Shown here piece after piece: positions 6,838 through 11,608 of a stretch of DNA of 11,608 nt; within the stretch, counting starts at the first letter, position 1, and the number at the start of each line of letters is the position of its first letter. The notes beneath the pieces were generated by a model. The model ran no database searches. It was not told the origin of the DNA and saw nothing but the letters and a program-made list of their open reading frames with translations. Position numbers and translations under genes: made by a program. The stretch is from an uncultured Flavobacteriaceae bacterium (GTDB lineage: Bacteria; Bacteroidota; Bacteroidia; Flavobacteriales; Flavobacteriaceae), in contig CAJXEG010000025.1 of the NCBI GenBank assembly GCA_913052425.1, positions 1 through 11,608 on the forward strand, written 5' to 3'.

Positions 6838-8220
6838 TTAGTATTTGAATATTTTTCCACCAGCCAATACCTCTTGATTTTTTTCATCGAAAGTGGCTTT
6901 AAGCCCTGTTCTCATGGATGCTGTAGTCATGATGTTGGCAATTGAGTGGTTGTACCCAGCTTCAACCGGTGCATTGGTTTTTGCTCTGGAACGGACGCAT
7001 TCCAGCCAGTTGAGCATGTGATTAGAAGTCATGTTATCCACTCCGGTATTGGCAGAAGTAACCACCTTAGTATCGATTTCAGACAATGAAAATTCTTTCA
7101 ATTGATTGGGTTTCATGTTCATTCCACTAGAATAACGTTCTGTAAGTCCACCGTTGGGTGTTACTTTGTTGGTCTTCATGTTTAGTTCACCTCCATTGGA
7201 GTAATAAATTTCTTTGGTTCCTCCTGCAGAGTTGGTAAAGCGAGAAGAATAGACCACTTGAAATCCGGAGTTCGTATCATCCAAGGGGCCATAATCGAAT
7301 ACTGCGGTCATGGTATCAAAGTTGGTTCGACCATCTTTCCAAAGGTAGATACCACCATTGGCAGCTACACTTCTTGGATGCTCTAGGCCTGAAAACCAGT
7401 GAACAGTATCAATCTGGTGCGCCATCCACTGTCCAGGGATACCCGAGGATAATGGCCAGAACAAACGATATTCTAAGTATTTTCTTGGATCCCATTTTTG
7501 GTAAGGACGGTTCATTAGGTATCTTTTCCAATCCACATCAGATTCCTTGATGTCTTTTACTTTATTGGGATATACTCTCCATCTCCCGGGTTGGTTTACG
7601 TTCCAAGTCATCTCGACCATAACCACATCTCCAAAAGCTCCCGATTTCATATACTTGTCGGCAGCATGGTAGTTTTTCCCACTTCTGCGTTGTGATCCTA
7701 CTTGAAGAATAATACCCGCATCATTGGCAGCTTTCTTTCCTAACCTGGCATCTTCCATGGTTTCGGCAAAAGGCTTTTCTACATAAACGTCTTTTTTGGC
7801 ATTGGCAGCCTGAACGGTATGAAGGGCGTGCTGGAAATCAGCAGTCGAAATGATGACAGCGTCAATTTGATTTTTGTCATACATTTCCTCATTATTTCTC
7901 CATGTTTCGATTTTGTTGCCGGTTGTTTTTTCCAGAAACGCTTTTCCCTCGTCTCTCCTTCTGTTCCAAATGTCAGAAACACCTACAATCTGGCAGTTTT
8001 GTTGTTTTGTATGTTGTTGAAAAGCGGGAATAAGCGAACCTTTGGCTCGACCTGAAAACCCAACGATTCCAACGTTAAGACGATCATTGGAGCCAATAAT
8101 TCTTCTGTAACTCTGGGCACTCATCGCAGTGCTAGCAGCGCTAACACCACTTACCCCGGCAATTACCCCAGCCGAAACAAGAGAGGCATCTTTGATAAAT
8201 TTCCTTCTGTTTAAATCCAT
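6838..8220 (-). CDS. Tat-exported Gfo/Idh/MocA family oxidoreductase
   Basis: An NAD(P)-dependent sugar oxidoreductase of the Gfo/Idh/MocA family, predicted to work in the periplasm with a tightly held cofactor. The N-terminus MDLNRRKFIKDAS is a twin-arginine signal (RRKFIK), followed by an alanine-rich hydrophobic stretch to about residue 36. The Rossmann fold starts at about residue 47 with NVGIVGFSGRAKG (Gly51, Gly54, Gly57). EKP at 148-150, in DVYVEKPFAET, is the family's hallmark with the catalytic lysine Lys149. The C-terminal substrate domain carries WMAHQIDTVHW (His268, Asp271, His274). The length of 460 aa is normal for the exported Bacteroidota clade. It lies 9 bp upstream of the DUF6807-DUF1080 gene, which suggests it oxidises a sugar hydroxyl, probably C3 of a glycoside, to make the substrate of that partner. 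It could instead be an alpha-N-acetylgalactosaminidase-like GH109 enzyme, which shares this fold and location. Confidence 0.9.
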   Translation of the reverse strand: MDLNRRKFIKDASLVSAGVIAGVSGVSAASTAMSAQSYRRIIGSNDRLNVGIVGFSGRAKGSLIPAFQQHTKQQNCQIVGVSDIWNRRRDEGKAFLEKTTGNKIETWRNNEEMYDKNQIDAVIISTADFQHALHTVQAANAKKDVYVEKPFAETMEDARLGKKAANDAGIILQVGSQRRSGKNYHAADKYMKSGAFGDVVMVEMTWNVNQPGRWRVYPNKVKDIKESDVDWKRYLMNRPYQKWDPRKYLEYRLFWPLSSGIPGQWMAHQIDTVHWFSGLEHPRSVAANGGIYLWKDGRTNFDTMTAVFDYGPLDDTNSGFQVVYSSRFTNSAGGTKEIYYSNGGELNMKTNKVTPNGGLTERYSSGMNMKPNQLKEFSLSEIDTKVVTSANTGVDNMTSNHMLNWLECVRSRAKTNAPVEAGYNHSIANIMTTASMRTGLKATFDEKNQEVLAGGKIFKY

Positions 8221-8253
8221 TATTGTATTAATTTTAGTTGAATATACTTTTTG

Positions 8254-8265
8254 TGTGCGTACACA
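8254..8265. promoter_or_regulatory. Short palindrome, possible operator upstream of the oxidoreductase gene
   Basis: TGTG-CGTA-CACA is an inverted repeat of two 4-bp half-sites, centred about 40 bp upstream of the oxidoreductase ATG at 8220. It lies in a 128-bp AT-rich gap, so its GC-containing core stands out, and ACATGT (8263-8268) overlaps its right side. The position suits an operator for a LacI- or GntR-type regulator, but half-sites this short also occur by chance. No convincing Bacteroidota promoter (TTTG plus TAnnTTTG at correct spacing) was found in the gap; the closest -7-like string is TATATTCA on the minus strand. The rest of the gap, 8221-8348, shows nothing else I can support. 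Confidence 0.25.
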
Positions 8266-8348
8266 TGTATCATACCAAAAATATAATTTTTTTTGAATAT
8301 TGCTACCTAATTAAGTTATTAAATACCCTAATATTTCAATAAATAAGA

Positions 8349-10268
8349 TTACCTGACCTTACTCGAAGTTCCGTTAAGCTCGTTTAGCCCATGATTTAGA
8401 ACCCTAACAACATATTTGTTTGTGTCGGAATCAATAAGATTTTGTGATTGTTTTTCCAAAACTTTAAGCGCATTCTGAAAATCATCCAACACCAAAGCTG
8501 TTTGTAATCGCGTCCACTCGTTTTCTGCTTTTAATCCGCTGGATAATACTTTCATCAATTCTTTGGAGGGGGATTTATGCTTGAGTAATGCCCGAGCAGC
8601 ACTAATACTTACATTGATAACGGAATCATTGAGTTTTTGGTTTAAACGGTCGATAGTGGCCTTTTTAATCTTTTTATCCAGATTGTAAAGCCCTTGCCCT
8701 GCCCAATATCGAATGGCTTCATTGGGGTGATTTAACCCTTTAAACAATATATTTTCATTTGCTGTTGAGGATATCAACAACAATTCATCATAAAAATCTT
8801 CTTGTGTCCTAATCCATTTGTAAATGGATTGATCGTTCTTTTCTTCCCAGTTTCTCATTATGGCCTCTGGAATTAGTCCAACGTCCAGTACTTGTTTCAT
8901 CCATTGATCGTGAACGGCTCTAAGCCTTGCCAACTCTTCTTTCATTCTTGGATCATTGGCTAAGTCATTAAATTCCATTGGATCTTTACTCAAATCAAAC
9001 AAGGATTCAGCGGGTTTTGTGGACGCAACGAGTTGCTGTCCTTCTGGCTTTAGCGCCCCTTCTTTTTCAGCCTTTCTTAGTTCTGTCATCAAAGGGCCTC
9101 CTTCGGGGGTATTCATGTATTGTATAAATGATTTTTTGGGTTCGTAGTAACGGAGGTATTTAAATCTTTTACTTCTGACCCCTCTTTGGATGTCATAGCG
9201 TTCATCCATTCTGCCTCTGGCCAAGAATACATAATCTCTTTCCAGTTTTAGATTTTTTCCCAAAAAAGCTTGCCCTTGCATGCTCTTTGGAATTTGAGCA
9301 CCTGCCAGCTCAATGGCGGTTGGGGCCAAGTCGATAAAACTGATTAATTGATCTACTTCGCTTCCCGGTTCAGCGGGATACAACTCTTTGTATTGTTCCG
9401 GAATATAAACGATAAAAGGTACTTTTACCCCTGTGTCAAACAGCCATCTTTTGTGTCTAGGTAGACCTGTACCGTGGTCGGAATAAAAAAAGACGATGGT
9501 GTTTTTACTTTCCCCGGCCTCTTCGAGTTCTTGGAGTAGTTTTTCCACTACAGCATCCATTGTGGCAATATTGTCATAATGACGTGTCAGTAATCTTCTT
9601 ACTTCGGGCGTGTCTGGATAGTAGGGGGGAACTGCTATTTTTTCGGGAACTGTTCTCAAGTGCTCAGGAAGGTCTTGGGTTAGTCGTTCGTGTTTTTCTT
9701 GATTGTTGATGCAGCTTTCATGCGTCATGGTCAAATTGAAAATTGAAAAGAAAGGGGTGTTTTTATTGGGTCTTTTTTTCCAATGAGCAGTTTTGCTGGA
9801 TTCATCCCAGATTTCTCTTTTCAAATTAAAATTATAGTCCTCTTTGTTGTTGTTGGTGCAGTAATATCCAGCACTTCTCAACACCTCTGGGTAGAGTTTG
9901 ATTTCTGTTGGAATTCTTCCCGAGCTTTTCATGGTATTGGAAAAAGAACGCATGTGAAGTGTACCCAGAGATGAGGGATACATTCCTGTGATTATGGCGT
10001 TTCGTGCAGGTGCACAAACGGGTGCATTGGCAATGGCATGATTGTAACGAAATCCTTTTGAGGCCAGGGCATCCAAAGTTGGTGTATGGGCCAATGGGTC
10101 TCCATAGCAACCCAGATCGGGGCTGATGTCTTCCACGGTAATCCACAAAATATTTGGGGGTTTTTTTTCTCCTTCCGTGGGGTTGGAACAGCCCAAAAAG
10201 AGTGAGCAGTTAAAAAAAAGAAAAAACATTAGGCTAGGTTGGCGCATCATATCAAAAATCAAAATCAT
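8349..10268 (-). CDS. S1-family sulfatase lipoprotein with C-terminal HEAT-like region
   Basis: A formylglycine sulfatase predicted to remove sulfate esters from a glycan in the periplasm. The signal ends in a lipobox LFLGC (Cys27) with no acidic export tag. The mature domain begins at NILWITVEDISPD (Glu46, Asp47 as metal ligands). The active-site signature is CAPARNAIITG, with Cys85 to be converted to formylglycine and Arg89 next to it; the CxPxR pattern is intact. FYSDHG gives Asp264 and His265, and THESC (His183) is another candidate active-site block. Residues about 500-630 form a helical tail with phrases such as NEAIRYWAGQGL and VNVSISAARALLKHKS spaced like HEAT repeats. Its start codon overlaps the stop of the preceding sulfatase (ATGA). 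Met7 or Met8 would give a tidier signal peptide, so the true start is uncertain by a few codons. The sulfatase subfamily and exact sulfate position are not determinable by eye. Confidence 0.9.
   Translation of the reverse strand: MILIFDMMRQPSLMFFLFFNCSLFLGCSNPTEGEKKPPNILWITVEDISPDLGCYGDPLAHTPTLDALASKGFRYNHAIANAPVCAPARNAIITGMYPSSLGTLHMRSFSNTMKSSGRIPTEIKLYPEVLRSAGYYCTNNNKEDYNFNLKREIWDESSKTAHWKKRPNKNTPFFSIFNLTMTHESCINNQEKHERLTQDLPEHLRTVPEKIAVPPYYPDTPEVRRLLTRHYDNIATMDAVVEKLLQELEEAGESKNTIVFFYSDHGTGLPRHKRWLFDTGVKVPFIVYIPEQYKELYPAEPGSEVDQLISFIDLAPTAIELAGAQIPKSMQGQAFLGKNLKLERDYVFLARGRMDERYDIQRGVRSKRFKYLRYYEPKKSFIQYMNTPEGGPLMTELRKAEKEGALKPEGQQLVASTKPAESLFDLSKDPMEFNDLANDPRMKEELARLRAVHDQWMKQVLDVGLIPEAIMRNWEEKNDQSIYKWIRTQEDFYDELLLISSTANENILFKGLNHPNEAIRYWAGQGLYNLDKKIKKATIDRLNQKLNDSVINVSISAARALLKHKSPSKELMKVLSSGLKAENEWTRLQTALVLDDFQNALKVLEKQSQNLIDSDTNKYVVRVLNHGLNELNGTSSKVR
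10265..10268 (-). other. ATGA stop-start overlap between two sulfatase genes
   Basis: The upstream sulfatase ends AAA AGA TGA and the downstream one may begin at the ATG inside the same ATGA. Such four-base overlaps usually indicate translational coupling and so fixed relative expression of both enzymes. Two further ATG codons, 18 and 21 bases downstream in frame, offer alternative starts that would remove the overlap. Confidence 0.55.
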
Positions 10269-11608
10269 CTTTTGGTAATTTTAAACTGGGCGGCCCAATC
10301 TTTATAGAGCGATTTTAGTTGTGCTGCTTTTTCTTTATCCTTGTCAATAAGGTTGATTTCCTCAACGGGGTCAGTTTCCAAATTGTACAACTCCCAGACT
10401 TCCTTATGTGCTACTAATTTCCAACTCCCATCCCTTACTGCTTTTCCATGTCTCCATTGCCAAAATATTGGGGCATCTCTTTTAAAGGATGAGTCCCCCA
10501 ATAATTGAGGCAAAAAACTTTTTCCAGGGCTGGGAAAAATTGTATAACCATTTAAATGCTGAGGATAGCTTGCCCCTATCAGTTCCTGTAGGGTAGGAAG
10601 GAAATCAATAAAATGTACAGGTTTGTGGGATATAAAGCCTTTATTTTTTATTTTTTCTGGCCAATAGGCGATCAATGGGGTTTTTATACCCCCTTCATGA
10701 CTCCAGTTTTTATATTCTCTGTAAGGTGTATTACTCACATTAGCCCAGTTTTTTCCCAAGGACTTCCAGTTGGTAGAGGTGCCAATTTCTCCGGTTCCTT
10801 CCGGGATATTGACTACCTCGCTCGATCCTCCATTATCAGAGGTAAAAATAATAAGCGTGTTGTTAAGCTTTCCCTGCTGTTTTAGCTTTTTCAGTATTCT
10901 GCCAATGTTCTGATCCAAACGATCAATCATGGCAGCATATACGGCCATGGTTCTGCTTTCCTCGGCTTTTTCTGCTGCGGTCAGGCTGTCCCAATCGGAG
11001 TGTTCAGATTTTGATAATACTGCATTTTTGGGAAGCACGCCCAATAGTTTTTGTTTTTTGAATCGTTTTTTTCTTATTGCTTCATATCCCTCTTTATAAC
11101 GGTCATTATACTTTTCAATGTCTTTTGGCCAAGCCATGAGGGGGTCATGAGGAGCGGTGTAGGACAGGTAAAGGAAAAAAGGTTTTTCGTGTTTGATTTG
11201 ATCCATCCAATCAAGAGCATAATTTGTAAAAATATCGGTGGTATAGAATTCTTTGGATTTGGGTGTATATGGATTGTAAACTTCGCCTTCGATTACCCAA
11301 TTTCGGTAGGTAACGGGTGTATTTTTAAGTCCTTTTTGGGCCGGTTGTCCCTCACCCTCTCTTTTAATTCCTGGGTTAAAATGATTGGCTGCGCCATCTA
11401 ACAGTCCACTGTAATGATCAAAACCTCTGTCCACAGGGTTTTCTGTGCTATGGTGTTTACCCGACCAAAGGGTAGTGTAACCCGACGATTGAAACAACTC
11501 TCCCAGTGTAATCGCATTACGCATAGGCTGCCTAAAACTTTCGTGGTACCCCATTTGCTGGGAATACAATCCCGTGAGCAGGGCAGCCCTGGAGGGAAAG
11601 CATTTAGA
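10265..11608 (-). CDS. S1-family arylsulfatase-like enzyme, N-terminus outside window
   Basis: The open frame continues past the apparent start at 11569, which is only an internal TTG (leucine), to the right window edge. The first visible residues are SKCFPSRAALLTGLYSQQ, the sulfatase active-site signature. The formylglycine cysteine codon is at 11600-11602 and the CxPSR core is intact. The true start, signal peptide and first metal-binding aspartates therefore lie beyond the window. Numbering from the first visible codon, further active-site blocks are WSGKHH (Lys51, His52), TAPHDP (His154), FTSDNGG (Asp258, Asn259) and HEGGIKTP (Lys309). The C-terminus, WELYNLETDPVEEINL, is standard for the family. 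It is predicted to remove sulfate esters from a polysaccharide, working with the sulfatase it overlaps. The visible 447 residues suggest a total of around 500. The substrate position is not inferable from sequence alone. Confidence 0.9.
   Translation of the reverse strand, partial: SKCFPSRAALLTGLYSQQMGYHESFRQPMRNAITLGELFQSSGYTTLWSGKHHSTENPVDRGFDHYSGLLDGAANHFNPGIKREGEGQPAQKGLKNTPVTYRNWVIEGEVYNPYTPKSKEFYTTDIFTNYALDWMDQIKHEKPFFLYLSYTAPHDPLMAWPKDIEKYNDRYKEGYEAIRKKRFKKQKLLGVLPKNAVLSKSEHSDWDSLTAAEKAEESRTMAVYAAMIDRLDQNIGRILKKLKQQGKLNNTLIIFTSDNGGSSEVVNIPEGTGEIGTSTNWKSLGKNWANVSNTPYREYKNWSHEGGIKTPLIAYWPEKIKNKGFISHKPVHFIDFLPTLQELIGASYPQHLNGYTIFPSPGKSFLPQLLGDSSFKRDAPIFWQWRHGKAVRDGSWKLVAHKEVWELYNLETDPVEEINLIDKDKEKAAQLKSLYKDWAAQFKITKR

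Noticed and set aside
8293..8339. Inverted repeat TTGAATATT / AATATTTCAA downstream of the sulfatase stop, considered as a terminator
   Set aside because: The stem is only A/T pairs apart from one G-C, has a bulge and a 28-nt loop, and on the transcribed strand it is followed by an A-run rather than a T-run.
9832..10146. 104-aa minus-strand frame inside the sulfatase gene
   Set aside because: It is a different frame of the sulfatase active-site region, with no recognisable protein features.
10265..11569. Taking 11569 as the true start of the right-hand sulfatase
   Set aside because: The codon is an internal TTG and the frame stays open to the window edge, with the sulfatase active-site signature upstream of it.
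1..11608. Search for CRISPR repeats, insertion sequences, tRNA/rRNA genes, phage or defence genes
   Set aside because: No spaced direct repeats, transposase motifs, tRNA-like cloverleaf or defence-type domains were seen. The window is nearly filled by catabolic genes.

Overview
This window is most likely from a Bacteroidota genome, probably a marine or algae-associated member. The evidence is moderate to low GC (about 35-44% by hand count in sampled stretches), several lipoproteins with Bacteroidota-style export signals, a Tat-exported Gfo/Idh/MocA protein next to DUF6807/DUF1080 proteins, and clustered S1 sulfatases with a GH78-type rhamnosidase. All nine supported genes lie on the minus strand, so transcription runs from the right edge to the left. 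I recognise no genus-specific marker.

Layout in transcription order. (1) 11608-8349: two S1-family sulfatases that overlap by four bases. The first is cut by the window edge just upstream of its active-site motif; the second is a lipoprotein with a C-terminal helical (HEAT-like) extension. (2) A 128-bp gap, 8221-8348, holds a small palindrome. (3) 8220-5206: a Tat-exported Gfo/Idh/MocA oxidoreductase, then a lipoprotein fusing a DUF6807 (PmoA-like) domain to a DUF1080 (3-keto-disaccharide hydrolase) domain. A terminator-like hairpin follows at about 5147-5192. (4) 5117-635: a secreted metallophosphoesterase of the purple acid phosphatase type, a SASA-type carbohydrate acetylesterase, and a GH78 alpha-L-rhamnosidase lipoprotein. 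(5) 575-1: a small cysteine-rich zinc-ribbon protein and the first 120 residues of a secreted DUF2911 protein. These last two look like housekeeping or unknown-function genes outside the carbohydrate locus.

Taken together, 635-11608 reads as part of a polysaccharide-utilisation locus for a sulfated, probably acetylated, rhamnose-containing glycan; ulvan or a similar algal or exopolysaccharide substrate is an inference only. Sulfatases would remove sulfate, the SASA enzyme acetyl groups and the metallophosphoesterase a phosphate or related ester. GH78 would release rhamnose. The oxidoreductase and DUF1080 pair could cleave glycosidic bonds by oxidation at C3 followed by cleavage of the keto-glycoside. 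No SusC/SusD pair, regulator or sulfatase-maturing enzyme lies in the window, so the locus must extend further or depend on genes elsewhere.

The most notable observations are the fused DUF6807-DUF1080 enzyme beside its likely redox partner, a sharp GC step inside that fused gene, and the loss of the canonical tyrosine ligand in the metallophosphoesterase. No mobile element, CRISPR array, tRNA or rRNA was seen, and no gene-free stretch exceeds 128 bp.
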